DNA of 64,000 nt, from contig JADJGZ010000004.1 in NCBI GenBank assembly GCA_016707785.1, positions 1 to 64,000 of the forward strand, read 5' to 3'. Below, in pieces: positions 18,840 to 27,312 of this stretch. The translations under genes and the position numbers were made by a program. Position 1 is the stretch's first letter. Each line of letters opens with the position of its first letter. Under the pieces are notes generated by a model that had not been told where the DNA came from, did no database searches, and was given only the letters and a program-made list of their open reading frames with translations. Source of the stretch: Bacteroidales bacterium. GTDB lineage: Bacteria > Bacteroidota > Bacteroidia > Bacteroidales > UBA4417.

Positions 18840-19229
18840 TTATTCCGGAATCGGTTCTGCCAGCAATTCCTTTCCGGCTAAATCATAATAGGTACAGATC
18901 ATTTTATCCAGGCTAACCACCCATTTTTCGATACCCGATTTTGCGCAATCGCTGCAGAAGGTCATATAATCCGTCTTTCCCTGCTGGTGAGCAAGTAAGT
19001 CAGCTTTGAATTGTTCAATACCAGGTGATGTCTCAATCTTTAAGCTATCATACCTAGCAACCGATGAGGTTTTATATTCATTTGCTCCGAAATAGTCGGT
19101 ATGGCCATCGGTGACATAAGCTTCATAGTGTGTTACCCCTAATTTTTTTATATCCTGAATATATGCAGGAAAGTCTGCCCCGGATTTCACATTGCTATGG
19201 GCCGCTTTGATATCATCTATGGTAAACAT
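18840..19229 (-). CDS. DUF1398 family protein
   Basis: This 129-residue protein with MFTIDDIKAAHSNVKSGADF, LGVTHYEAYVTDGHTDYFG and DYMTFCSDCAKSGIEKWVV matches the DUF1398 (YbcV-like) family. The CxxC in FCSDCAKSGI is a family feature. There is no signal peptide, so it is cytoplasmic. The function is unknown. An alternative label in databases is phage envelope protein, which I regard as uninformative. Confidence 0.8.
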   Translation of the reverse strand: MFTIDDIKAAHSNVKSGADFPAYIQDIKKLGVTHYEAYVTDGHTDYFGANEYKTSSVARYDSLKIETSPGIEQFKADLLAHQQGKTDYMTFCSDCAKSGIEKWVVSLDKMICTYYDLAGKELLAEPIPE

Positions 19230-19286
19230 ATCAGTTATTAATCATTATTATTATGTTCAAAAATACCTTGTTAATAAAGATGCTTA

Positions 19287-19787
19287 TTACCTTATATCAG
19301 GCATTCGGGTGATATCCTCAATATGAATAAGAGTTAACTTCCATTCGTCATTTTTTTGTTTACTCCATACAAGGCTATAATTCCCTCTTTCTTTAAGAAC
19401 AGGTCCTCCCGGGGGAGTCAGGTCAAGACTGTAGGTTCCGCCATTATAGGCTATTGATTCATTGGTTTCTTTGATTAAAGAATTTGTTTTTATGTTACTA
19501 AGAACCTTAACTCCGCCACTAACCCAATTTTGCGCAATTGCAGAAGTACCCGAGTGAATTAATGAATCATTCATTACTATTGCATTGTCGGCAATAGTGT
19601 TCATTATTGCGGCAGAATCATGGTTGTTCCAGCCAGCAAGGAATTCCATCATCAATGAATCAATATTGACTGATTGGGATTGTTGCATCTTTTCGCCAGA
19701 ATTTTCAGGTCCCTGATTGCACCCAAAAATTACACAACATAAAGAAATCATAACCAGGTTTTTCATAGTGATTGTTTTTAAAATCAT
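19287..19787 (-). CDS. SnoaL/DUF4440-like (NTF2-fold) lipoprotein
   Basis: The better start is the internal ATG eight codons in (MKNLVMISLCCVIFGCNQG), which gives a lipoprotein signal with a lipobox ending at the cysteine of IFGC. After a linker, residues from MMEFLAGWNNHDSAAIMNTI to YSLVWSKQKNDEWKLTLIHI follow the NTF2-like/DUF4440 pattern (a W-N-x-x-D helix, then a curved sheet ending in GxWK-like WKLTLIH). These are ligand-binding or scaffold domains, and this one is anchored in an envelope membrane. The function is unknown. Confidence 0.75.
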   Translation of the reverse strand: MILKTITMKNLVMISLCCVIFGCNQGPENSGEKMQQSQSVNIDSLMMEFLAGWNNHDSAAIMNTIADNAIVMNDSLIHSGTSAIAQNWVSGGVKVLSNIKTNSLIKETNESIAYNGGTYSLDLTPPGGPVLKERGNYSLVWSKQKNDEWKLTLIHIEDITRMPDIR

Positions 19788-20120
19788 GTAATTTATAGCT
19801 CAGTAAATATCCAACAATTCCAATCCAATAATGTTTTAGTAATAGGTTCAATTTGCAAATCGGAATTTTTACTAATAATTGGATAAAATCACTATGATCT
19901 TACTGCCTTTGAACTTTAACAATTATTGGTTCAATAATGAAATCCGGGGGATCAAAAAAAGCATAGGATTGACTGTAGCGATAGGTGCTGCGGTGGCGGC
20001 TGCCAGACTCTTTGTAGCGTGTTAAGAGTTCTGGCAGATATTTAAAATTACGGCTTTTTAGTTTTATAAACGGCAATCGCTAATCCGGTCTAAATTTCTG
20101 GGACTTAAATTCAAATTATT
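19788..20120. other. Intergenic stretch with one strong hairpin
   Basis: There is no supported open frame. It contains a 13-base-pair inverted repeat (20000-20037) with arms CTGCCAGACTCTT and AAGAGTTCTGGCAG, a one-base bulge and an 11-base spacer. No T-run follows directly on either strand, so it is not a standard terminator. Confidence 0.5.
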
Positions 20121-20795
20121 TTAGAATTTAAACCCGATATACAGATTAGGTTCAAAAAGAAAGTAGTTATTCCACTTACTTTCTTTTTCTTTAAAGGCTT
20201 CAGGTGTATTGGTGTCAATCGGCCAGTACTGGCAATGAACCTGAGGTTCTATATAGACCCTGTTCCTGAAAAAGGAAACATGATACCCCAGATGATAAGA
20301 AGTATATAACTTGAAGCCGTTTCCAATCTTCTTATCATTGATGTCAGTGTATGTTTTCAATTGGGGTAAAACTTCTACAGTGGCAAATAAGCCTTTCCAC
20401 AGCATACGCTGATAAGTAAGTCCTATTCCACTTTCCCTGAGTCTGCCGGGGTAGAAATTACCCTCATTGAACTTAAGCTGCTCCTGCATAGGCATCCCCA
20501 TCGGGGCAAACATTTTCCAGGTAGCTACCTTGATTCCAATTCTGTCTTTTGGAGTCAGTTTATACCCAAAGTGAAATTCGTAATGATGCGTGTTTGTTTT
20601 TTCTTCTTCAAAATTTAAAAATGAATAGTGAGTAGTACTGAGGGAAAATTTACGTTCTGTGGATGTTCCCAAATTTTGGTTCGTTTGGGTTTGTCCGGAC
20701 ATACTCATCATTGATAAGACAAATAATATTGCCAGCGTGATTCTTTTTGTTGTTGTTTTCATTTTACAGTAAATAAAGTTGAACAATAATTTCAA
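20121..20795 (-). CDS. Putative outer-membrane protein, unknown family
   Basis: The likely start is the ATG at codon 12 (MKTTTKRITLAILFVLSMMS), which gives a signal peptide ending at SGQ. The mature part of about 190 residues has alternating strands (HHYEFHFGYKLTPKDRIGIK, GIGLTYQRMLWKGLFATVEV, FKLYTSYHLGYHVSFFRNRV) and ends FLFEPNLYIGFKF, with a terminal phenylalanine typical of outer-membrane barrels. It begins 62 bases after a Crp-type regulator gene on the same strand, so the two may form a unit. The function is unknown. Confidence 0.6.
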   Translation of the reverse strand: MKLLFNFIYCKMKTTTKRITLAILFVLSMMSMSGQTQTNQNLGTSTERKFSLSTTHYSFLNFEEEKTNTHHYEFHFGYKLTPKDRIGIKVATWKMFAPMGMPMQEQLKFNEGNFYPGRLRESGIGLTYQRMLWKGLFATVEVLPQLKTYTDINDKKIGNGFKLYTSYHLGYHVSFFRNRVYIEPQVHCQYWPIDTNTPEAFKEKESKWNNYFLFEPNLYIGFKF

Positions 20796-20857
20796 CCAAA
20801 ATTACAGTGACTTTACAGGCTCATTCGTTGACTTAAGTTAAGAAATGCAGCTGAAAT

Positions 20858-21427
20858 TTATTTCAGGATTCTTTTACGAATCCGGCTTAAAGATTCGGGC
20901 TTAATTCCCAGGTAACTGGCTATTTGATGCTGGGGTGCCCTTTGGATTAAATCAGGTCTGTTTTTCAACAAGGCCAGGTATCTTTCCTCAGGCGAAGCCA
21001 TTTTAAATTCGGCCAGTGTATCCTGGTATTTTGCCATGATAACTTCACCTAAAGCACGATTTAATGATTCTATCTGGGGAAATTTCTGATACATTTCAGC
21101 TTCCAGTTCAGGAGTACCTACGCCGACAATAGTATCCTCCATACACTCAATATAATACTCTGAAGAAATCTGTTTTCCATACGCTGAGGGGATTACAGCC
21201 TCTTCTTCTGTAAAGAATTCAGTTGTTTTTTCTTCTCCATCCTTATTGTAGAAGCTTCTGATGCAGCCTTTGATGATAAAATAGCATTCATTTGAAATTT
21301 TCCCTTCTTCCAGCAGAAGGGTTCCTTTCGGATAGACCCTTACAAAATCAATTTTACTGAGTTCATTCTCCAATTCTTTTGTAATTGGAATATATTTTGA
21401 AAGGTAGTTTTTTATTTCATTTTCCAT
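20858..21427 (-). CDS. Crp/Fnr-type transcriptional regulator
   Basis: The protein has 189 residues. The N-terminal part is a cyclic-nucleotide-binding-like barrel (VRVYPKGTLLLEEGKISNEC, YFIIKGCIRSFYNKDGEEKT) without the R-x-S cAMP cassette of classical CRP. It is followed by a dimer helix and a C-terminal winged helix (APQHQIASYLGIKPESLSRI-RKR). This is the common Bacteroidota Crp subfamily whose ligand is unknown. It probably controls the adjacent outer-membrane gene downstream. Confidence 0.88.
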   Translation of the reverse strand: MENEIKNYLSKYIPITKELENELSKIDFVRVYPKGTLLLEEGKISNECYFIIKGCIRSFYNKDGEEKTTEFFTEEEAVIPSAYGKQISSEYYIECMEDTIVGVGTPELEAEMYQKFPQIESLNRALGEVIMAKYQDTLAEFKMASPEERYLALLKNRPDLIQRAPQHQIASYLGIKPESLSRIRKRILK

Positions 21428-21587
21428 TACTTTATTATTTCAGGTTCTATGATAATGAAATAGATCGTTGCCAGGCTTGTATTCAACCGGCTTCCCGGGA
21501 AGCACAGATCACGAATTTAGTAATTGTTTTCAAGAGAAGCACGAGCGAAAGCCTGGTGGCAGGTAGGTGGCAGTTATGGACAGGCTA

Positions 21588-22028
21588 TTATTCTATTTTT
21601 TTGATTTTAATATCTTTGGATTCAAGGTCCTCAAATTGTATTTTCTTATCACTTATTTTTAGTTGAAAAGAATCCCAGGATATCCAATTTATAAAAGTGA
21701 CATCTGAGAATTCTCCTTCTATATTTAATGCCTTTATTAACTCATCAGTATTAATTAATCTTCTCCAAAGAATTGTTTTATTTCCTCCTTCACTTCCACA
21801 TGAAGTTTTTTCGATAAGAATATCATTATATATCTCAGAAGTTGTAATAATCAACCGGTAAGCGAATCCTGTTTCATCATCAGAATTCCAACTTGTTTCA
21901 CCCTCACTTAGAAAGGTAATCCAAGGATAATAGTCTTGGTTTGATTTATCGGTAGTTGATATCTCGTATGTTTGAGCAGATATTCTGCAGCTCAAAATAG
22001 TTAATGTTATTACTAACCAGTATCTCAT
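21588..22028 (-). CDS. Hypothetical exported protein
   Basis: The protein has 146 residues with a signal peptide (MRYWLVITLTILSCRISAQ). The mature domain is rich in aromatic and acidic residues and has two cysteines close to each other (KTSCGSEGG is one). No family was recognised. The 30 bases before its start contain ACGTTATG on the sense strand, a motif shared with the leader of the lipoprotein gene ending at 26230. The stop codon of another gene remnant lies directly upstream, as in cassette-like insertion. Confidence 0.5.
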   Translation of the reverse strand: MRYWLVITLTILSCRISAQTYEISTTDKSNQDYYPWITFLSEGETSWNSDDETGFAYRLIITTSEIYNDILIEKTSCGSEGGNKTILWRRLINTDELIKALNIEGEFSDVTFINWISWDSFQLKISDKKIQFEDLESKDIKIKKIE

Positions 22029-22067
22029 GCTTGTACTATTTTTTGCTTGCCCATAACGTCAGTTCGT

Positions 22068-22178
22068 CTAAAAACCTAACCCAAGTTTGGCCTTTAATCC
22101 GATTACCTGCTTATACTTCGGCTGATTAGGTTTGTGAATTTTCCTGTATGGAACATGCTCAGTATCACTGAATCTAAA
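22068..22178 (-). pseudogene. 3' remnant of an outer-membrane barrel gene
   Basis: About 35 codons in one minus-strand frame read RFSDTEHVPYRKIHKPNQPK and then YKQVIGLKAKLGLGF, ending TAG at 22068. A terminal glycine-rich strand ending in phenylalanine is the usual end of an outer-membrane barrel. No upstream part of the gene is present. The remnant begins at the hairpin at 22180-22201. Confidence 0.35.
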
Positions 22179-22209
22179 AAGCCTTGCTTCGATCCGAAGG
22201 CTTTTTTTT
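22176..22209. terminator. Bidirectional hairpin terminator
   Basis: AAAAAGCCTT and AAGGCTTTTTTTT flank a short loop, giving a GC-core stem with A and T runs on both sides. It can stop transcription in either direction. On the minus strand it would end transcripts coming from the 22503-22961 gene. Confidence 0.65.
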
Positions 22210-22502
22210 GGGGCAAACTTGTTAAGATTAAGTATAAAATTAAGGAAATCGGTAACAGGAAGGATGAAACTTTTGAAAATTCGGTTCAGGCGGTTTATGG
22301 AAGCAAAAGGTTTTTCCTGTTAGTTCTCAACACGCTGCGTTATTGTAAAGGGTTCAATCAACTGTTGGAAAGGAGAAGAAATACGTCATTAAATGGAGAA
22401 ACCGGATACCCTCAGCCAGGGACCAGAAACATACCTGTGCATGAAGCAGTCAGGCCCGTCAGTCTAAGCTGGCGGGGCCGTTTACTTGACTAGCAGTAAG
22501 TT
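22210..22502. other. Non-coding stretch downstream of the 22503-22961 gene
   Basis: No supported frame was found. An imperfect GC-rich hairpin lies at 22453-22479 (GGCCCGTCAG/CTGGCGGGGCC), just 24 bases after the minus-strand stop at 22503. It could be a weak terminator but lacks a T-run on that strand. Confidence 0.35.
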
Positions 22503-22961
22503 TTATTCATTTTTAATTCGGGTTGAGTGAAGCATTTCCAGTTTCCATCCATTCTCTGTTAAAATTGCCGTTGCGCTTTCTAACCAATGAGCTTTTCTAA
22601 TGATTTTATTATCAGTTGAGAATGTCGCATAGTTTTGGTATGCAATCCATGCCATTTTGTTTGCGATCTTAATTTCAATAATTTCAATTGTATTCATTCG
22701 TTTTGGATTCGGTTTCCGAAGTATGGCATTATCCAAATAATTTTTAATAGAATCGTTATTCCAAACTTCTCCGTTTTCCAAAAGCAGGAAGTCTTTGGTG
22801 TAGTATTTATCAATGTTTTTAGAATCTAACTTAGACCATATTTCGTCAAAAGATTCAATTACTAAATTTTTAATATGTGTTTTGTCGGTTTCATTTGAAA
22901 CCTGACCGAATGATATCGTTGTAAAAAACATCATTAAAATTATGGAGTTAAGTCTTTTCAT
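22503..22961 (-). CDS. Exported DUF4440/SnoaL-like (NTF2-fold) protein
   Basis: It has 152 residues and a signal peptide (MKRLNSIILMMFFTTISFGQ). The rest follows the NTF2-like pattern: an initial helix (THIKNLVIESFDEIWSKLDS), DKYYTKDFLLLENGEVW, and final strands MAWIAYQNYATF and ENGWKLEMLHSTRI. This is probably a periplasmic scaffold or binding protein. No catalytic residues are evident. It is part of the run of small exported proteins at 21.5-26.3 kb. Confidence 0.7.
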   Translation of the reverse strand: MKRLNSIILMMFFTTISFGQVSNETDKTHIKNLVIESFDEIWSKLDSKNIDKYYTKDFLLLENGEVWNNDSIKNYLDNAILRKPNPKRMNTIEIIEIKIANKMAWIAYQNYATFSTDNKIIRKAHWLESATAILTENGWKLEMLHSTRIKNE

Positions 22962-23094
22962 TTTTTATTATTTTTAAATTACTGCTAAAGTTTGAGGATA
23001 TGGTTAGTTGCCGATATCAAAGCACTTTCCTGCCAGGTTATACTGAATACTGTTTGGGAATATTCACATGAAGAGAACTGTGTGCCGTTACCCG

Positions 23095-23988
23095 TCAGTC
23101 AGGGTCTTCCTCTATAACTCCAAAAATCCGGACGGCTCGTATAGAATAACTATGAAGTTTATTATTGCAACTCTGTAAGCCAGAGTTAAAGTACTGAGTA
23201 TATGCACTTAAATAATCACACTCTGAACTACTCCAATAGTTCAGCTTAGTAAAATTGCCCAATCCATTTATTTTCAAATTGGTATACATTAGGCCCAATT
23301 CATCCCTGGAAGGTAAAAACCAATCATCAAAACCATTCAAAACCAAGTCATCACAATACTTAGCAGCATAGTAATCATTTCCCAGCCTATCGACAAGGGA
23401 GCGGGTATTCGTTTGCCCGGAACCAATACCGGTATTTGTTGTACCATAGTAAATATAACTTTTAGAATACCAGGGGACTCCTGCACCCTGATCGTATTGA
23501 GCACAAACAAGTCCAAACTGGTCAGGGTAGGTTCCACGCAAGTAGAAAATAATACCTCCTTCATATGTATCGCCAATAGATAACGATGATGATGAAATTG
23601 TTGTAAACGCTCTATCTGGCCCATAACTGATGCCTTCTGAATTTACAGCATAAGCCCGAACATGATACAACTTACCGGGGAGCAAGCCAGTTATATTACT
23701 TGTAAAAGCGCTGTCACCAATTCCGTCGGAAGTTTTAAAATTGGCTATAGTTGGATTGGGTTTAGTAAACCAACAAACCCCTCTTGCTGTAATGGCGGCT
23801 CCTTCATCACTTACTATATTGCCTCCACTTATTGCAGAAGTTTGAGTTATATCCGAAATCGCTGCTGTAGTTAAAGTTGGTTTCTGGGCAATAGGTGTGG
23901 ATTGATCTGTTTCACAGCTACTCAAATATGATAACAGGGTAATTATCAGGATGAACTGAAAAGTAAAAATATTATATCGCTTTTTCAT
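23095..23988 (-). CDS. Lipoprotein with Fn3-like domain and DUF1566 domain
   Basis: The N-terminus MKKRYNIFTFQFILIITLLS ends in a lipobox SYLSSC. Residues about 35-130 form a fibronectin type III-like module common in Bacteroidota surface lipoproteins (TTAAISDITQTSAISGGNIV, ITARGVCWFTKPNPT, LLPGKLYHVRAYAVNSEG). Residues about 135-290 form a DUF1566/Lcl-type domain with GDTYEGGIIFYL, GFDDWFLPSRDELGLMY and YWSSSE. It is probably surface-exposed, and the function is unknown. The gene is complete and ends with EEDPD. Confidence 0.75.
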   Translation of the reverse strand: MKKRYNIFTFQFILIITLLSYLSSCETDQSTPIAQKPTLTTAAISDITQTSAISGGNIVSDEGAAITARGVCWFTKPNPTIANFKTSDGIGDSAFTSNITGLLPGKLYHVRAYAVNSEGISYGPDRAFTTISSSSLSIGDTYEGGIIFYLRGTYPDQFGLVCAQYDQGAGVPWYSKSYIYYGTTNTGIGSGQTNTRSLVDRLGNDYYAAKYCDDLVLNGFDDWFLPSRDELGLMYTNLKINGLGNFTKLNYWSSSECDYLSAYTQYFNSGLQSCNNKLHSYSIRAVRIFGVIEEDPD

Positions 23989-24284
23989 GTACTTGTTTAT
24001 TACTATCGGAAGAAAGGTTACTGATGGGCGCAGGTCTTATAGAATGGACACATGTCTTTATGAAAATTTTCCTGTTCTAAGAGCCTGTTTAAATTTCCGA
24101 AAATGCAGTAGAGGTTGAATTCTTTTTGAAGCAGGATTATTAAAGAGTCTCTAAATTCGGCTAAATTTTTTCAATTTCAAGCCCTCGGTGTATCGTTTCA
24201 GGATTCCATCATTCTTTTACATAATTGCTATGTGTTTTGTACCTGTTTTTAGTACACATGTCAGCATTGGCGGTAGCGTTCCCG
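23989..24284. other. Intergenic stretch, nothing recognised
   Basis: AT-rich sequence without a coding frame, leading into the long palindrome at 24285. No promoter match to TAnnTTTG was found close to the 23988 start. Confidence 0.4.
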
Positions 24285-24346
24285 GGCTAGGCGAGGTGGG
24301 TTTTGTGGTGGGCTAAGTTCGGCTGGAAAACCCACCTTGCTTAGCC
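24285..24346. repeat. Long imperfect palindrome at the 3' side of a small gene
   Basis: Two 20-base arms match in 18 positions: the left arm is 24285-24304 (GGCTAGGCGAGGTGGGTTTT) and the right arm 24327-24346, around a 22-base loop. It lies 17 bases after the stop of the 24364-24801 gene. Its size and place resemble integron attC-like or MITE-like elements found between small genes in this phylum, but no integrase is present in the window. Confidence 0.55.
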
Positions 24347-24351
24347 GCTGT

Positions 24352-24364
24352 TGTAAACAGTTGC
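24352..24364. repeat. Inverted repeat flanking a small gene, left copy
   Basis: TGTAAACAGTTGC here is the reverse complement, with one mismatch, of the segment at 24816-24828 (GCAATTGTTTACA). The two copies bracket the 24364-24801 gene. Confidence 0.45.
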
Positions 24365-24801
24365 TATTCTTGCTTCACTAATACCACGTTACATGAGGTA
24401 TTGTGTTCTTTTATTACTATTCCGTTTTCTTTTATTGAATAAGTAAGTACAGTTTTCTCTTCATAATAAACCTTCTGTAATTTGAATTCGTATAGGATTG
24501 AGTTAACTCCTTGTATGAATTCTATTCTCATGGTACTATCTTTTACTTCTTCTATTATTCTATAATTCTTATATTTTTTAAAAAGATTTTCCTGGTTTTT
24601 TCTTTTAAATCCACCAAATCCATATCCTACAATTACTCTATCTTTTGATATAATTAAAGTCTCCAAATTCTTTGAATTACTCTCGTAAATATTTGAGTAG
24701 ACTCCTTGAAGCCAATTTGGGAAAGTAAGCGATTGTCCAAAGGAAAATGAACATAAGGATAACCCTAAAAAAGTTAGCAATAATATTGGTAAAGCTTTCA
24801 T
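24364..24801 (-). CDS. Hypothetical exported protein
   Basis: The 145-residue protein has a signal peptide (MKALPILLLTFLGLSLCSFS, then FGQ). The mature part is basic and strand-rich (KDRVIVGYGFGGFKRKNQEN, SILYEFKLQKVYYEEKTVLT) and could be lipocalin-like, but I recognise no family. The gene is bracketed by a 13-base inverted repeat and followed by a 62-base palindrome, suggesting it moved as a unit. Neighbours are unrelated small exported proteins on the same strand. Confidence 0.5.
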   Translation of the reverse strand: MKALPILLLTFLGLSLCSFSFGQSLTFPNWLQGVYSNIYESNSKNLETLIISKDRVIVGYGFGGFKRKNQENLFKKYKNYRIIEEVKDSTMRIEFIQGVNSILYEFKLQKVYYEEKTVLTYSIKENGIVIKEHNTSCNVVLVKQE

Positions 24802-24815
24802 TTATCGAAATTTCT

Positions 24816-24828
24816 GCAATTGTTTACA
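24816..24828. repeat. Inverted repeat flanking a small gene, right copy
   Basis: GCAATTGTTTACA matches the inverse of 24352-24364 in 12 of 13 positions. It lies 15 bases before the start codon of the bracketed gene. Confidence 0.45.
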
Positions 24829-25091
24829 AACATATATATACCCGAAACTCCCCCTCCCCAATTTCATCTTACATTCTCATATCTCGATATATCCGCATTT
24901 CATATAAACACCCTATCTTGCCTTATATACTAAGCTTATTGCTTATTGCACATTATTTATTGCTTAAAACTTCAATACCGGGGAGGAATAAATTTACACC
25001 CCTTGTTGACTTATAATTAAAACAATCGGGTTAACTCCTTACTAACACCCTTTAAAAATACCTATTAAAGTCATTCATCATCTTCAAATCC

Positions 25092-25430
25092 TTACTTTTT
25101 CTTCGATGCTTTCGCCCTCGGATTAAAATCAAGGCATAGCCGGATCCAATCATTAAAATCCTGCTGCGTGCGCATTCCGGAATCATCCACCAGCACATAG
25201 CCCCTCATCGGGCGTTTGGTAAAGTCCATGGTGCGGCAGCCTTGTTTTTCCACCAGTTCATCATGAATCTCAGGGTCGATGCGGCACATCATATCATCCC
25301 TGATAACACCTATACACATCTTTTCATTCACCATAAAAACCAGTCCGCCCATCATCTGCTTTTCTTCAATAACGGGTAAATCCTGTAAGGCTTCACGGAT
25401 GCGGTCAGCTAATTTCTCATTATAGGCCAT
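25092..25430 (-). CDS. TfoX/Sxy family N-terminal domain protein
   Basis: The protein has 112 residues, only the TfoX N-terminal domain: MAYNEKLADRIREAL, EKQMMGGLVFMVNEKMCIGV, MMCRIDPEIHDEL and MDFTKRPMRGYVLVDDSG. Stand-alone TfoX_N proteins are common outside the gamma-proteobacteria. The link to competence known for Haemophilus and Vibrio TfoX should not be assumed here. It is cytoplasmic with a lysine-rich tail (AKASKKK). Confidence 0.88.
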   Translation of the reverse strand: MAYNEKLADRIREALQDLPVIEEKQMMGGLVFMVNEKMCIGVIRDDMMCRIDPEIHDELVEKQGCRTMDFTKRPMRGYVLVDDSGMRTQQDFNDWIRLCLDFNPRAKASKKK

Positions 25431-25743
25431 TTTCGAAGGTGTTAGGGTGTTCTGTTGTTAACGGCTGATGCTAAGGCAAGTGCGGGATTAAACTTGTTGC
25501 TCAATTGCCTGCCAGCACACCGGTCCCGATTTTTCGGGAAATGTATATAAAGATTTCAAATGTATCAACTGCCACAAAAACCTGCATATGATATTGCGTT
25601 TGTTGTGCATAGTGCATTTTTCGTCTATGGTTTATAAGGAATTTCTTTAGTGCTTCCTTCATTAATTTTTTCAATTAACTCAAATTGTTTATCAGTCAAT
25701 AGGAATGTGCTTCTAAAGGTACATTTCCCCCTATATTATAAAA
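25431..25743. other. Intergenic stretch with a minus-strand coding remnant
   Basis: On the minus strand one frame ending in TAG at about 25627 reads CTFRSTFLLTDKQFELIEKI and then NEGSTKEIPYKP. It looks like the tail of a protein but has no upstream part in frame. It may belong to the frameshifted gene at 25744-26230 or be a separate remnant. Confidence 0.35.
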
Positions 25744-26230
25744 TCAATTCGCATTGATTTGCTCTTTTCTGAATTCCTGGTTTATTGCTTTGAAAAATCT
25801 GCGAGTACCTATTTCCCAGAAACTGTAATCAGAAAGGTTCTTTTCATCATATAAACTGAACCTTTTATTATTAATCATTACCTCATGTAATTTCTCAAAA
25901 TTTTCCGTAGTAGAAAATGTTATTTCTAATCCTCTTTTTTTAAGAATTTTGTCAAGTCATTTTTTCAAAAAAATCAAATGAACCTTCAATCTTGCTTTCC
26001 TCAGCATCAATATGAACATACCTATTAATCTCTGAGCTAAAAATATATCCGTCCTTAATAAAAGATTGTCTTACAGAATCAATTTTTGAAGAATCTGTGA
26101 ATATTAAAAAGTCATTTTGTACTAATCCATAAACAAGTGAATCTTGATACAGAGTCTGTGCAATCACATTGCTATCTTGTTTGATATTACAAGAACAAAG
26201 AATTACAATCAAAAAAATCAAATATCTCAT
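25744..26230 (-). CDS. Hypothetical lipoprotein (frameshifted)
   Basis: The open frame 25952-26230 encodes 92 residues with a lipoprotein signal (MRYLIFLIVILCSC). It loses frame at a run of A residues after FDFFEK. The neighbouring frame carries on with NDLTKFLKKRGLEITFSTTE and EKNLSDYSFWEIGTRRFF to a TGA at 25744, giving about 160 residues. No family was recognised. The leader contains ACGTTGTG, similar to that of the 22028 gene. Whether the indel is real cannot be told from the sequence. Confidence 0.5.
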
Positions 26231-26399
26231 GGTTGCTGTCTTTTATGCATTAGGCACAACGTCTAAATATCCGCAATTAATCTACTTTATTAACTTAAAA
26301 GTTCACCTTCAAGGATACTAATTCATGGACTTTACTTACTCAATTTTATCTTCCTGATTCTACTTTGCTAGATGTTTGCTAGAATAAATCTGCCTACCC

Positions 26400-27260
26400 T
26401 CACAAATGCATCATCTTCACCATCCTTACCTGCCCACCCGACTGGAACCTGAGTAAATACATCCCGGCAGGAAGTCCGGAAACATCCAGCATACAGGAGT
26501 GATGGCCTTTGGCATAGGATTTTGAAGGATGGGAATATACCTGATCACCCTGGATTGAAAAGATCTCAATTTGCACTACTCCCGGGCTTGTCAGCTCAAA
26601 CTGCAGAGTTGCCTGCTCAAGGCAGGGATTGGGCTGCAGGCTCAAACTTATTGGAGCCTCTGCTCCAGGGATCTCATTCAGTAGTTTCGAAACCTTTAAA
26701 CAGTCAATATAGCACATAATGGAATTCCCGAGTTCGGGAAATCTGTCCTGTTGAAAGATCAGGTACCAGTACTGTGGGTCGGAATAAGGGTTCAGGACGG
26801 GGAAAAGACTCTCCCTGTAACCCAAAACAGGATCATCCTGCAGGTCCTGGAAGGGAAGCAGGCTGATGCCATCATAGGAAAAAGCCCTGGCCCAGAGATG
26901 CCTGAAATCGTATCCCTGGTAATGATATCCTTCGGTAAGACTGGAGTATACCAGCAAACCACGGTTCTGTGCATCGAACTGCAACTGGGGGAAAGAGGAA
27001 GCGCCCAGCCAGTAATCGGCAAACAACTGTGAATTTTCATATTCGAGGTCAATGCTTCCATTGTTATTCACATCCTGCATCCAGCCTATCAATGCTCCCT
27101 GGTTGTAAAGCAGGTCGGGGTCGAGGGCATTGAACTGATCGCCTCCTGTCCAGGCAGGCATATTTTCGTTCCAGTAACCGATTCCATCTACAAACGGGAA
27201 GCGGTACCATTCACCCTCTTCGGCATACAGCCTCGTAATCCCGAAAACCACATGCAGCAT
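26400..27260 (-). CDS. T9SS-sorted exported protein, C-terminal part (frameshifted)
   Basis: This is the downstream part of the gene starting at 28236. It continues the sialidase/BNR-like propeller (LWARAFSYDGISLLPFQDLQ, RESLFPVLNPYSDPQYWYLI) and ends in a T9SS type A sorting domain: SLSLQPNPCLEQATLQFELT, QGDQVYSHP, and LDVSGLPAGMYLLRFQSGGQ. The first in-frame ATG at 27260 is probably not a true start. The coding frame extends back to about 27345, where an extra T in a TTTT run breaks it. Confidence 0.75.
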   Translation of the reverse strand: MLHVVFGITRLYAEEGEWYRFPFVDGIGYWNENMPAWTGGDQFNALDPDLLYNQGALIGWMQDVNNNGSIDLEYENSQLFADYWLGASSFPQLQFDAQNRGLLVYSSLTEGYHYQGYDFRHLWARAFSYDGISLLPFQDLQDDPVLGYRESLFPVLNPYSDPQYWYLIFQQDRFPELGNSIMCYIDCLKVSKLLNEIPGAEAPISLSLQPNPCLEQATLQFELTSPGVVQIEIFSIQGDQVYSHPSKSYAKGHHSCMLDVSGLPAGMYLLRFQSGGQVRMVKMMHL

Positions 27261-27312
27261 CCCGCTGGCATCAAAGGCACAATGCAGGGCTCCATCGGGG
27301 CAATAAAGGGTA

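Noticed and set aside
24747..25016. 89-codon plus-strand frame overlapping the start of the 24801 gene
   Set aside because: The product is of low complexity and antisense to a supported gene start.
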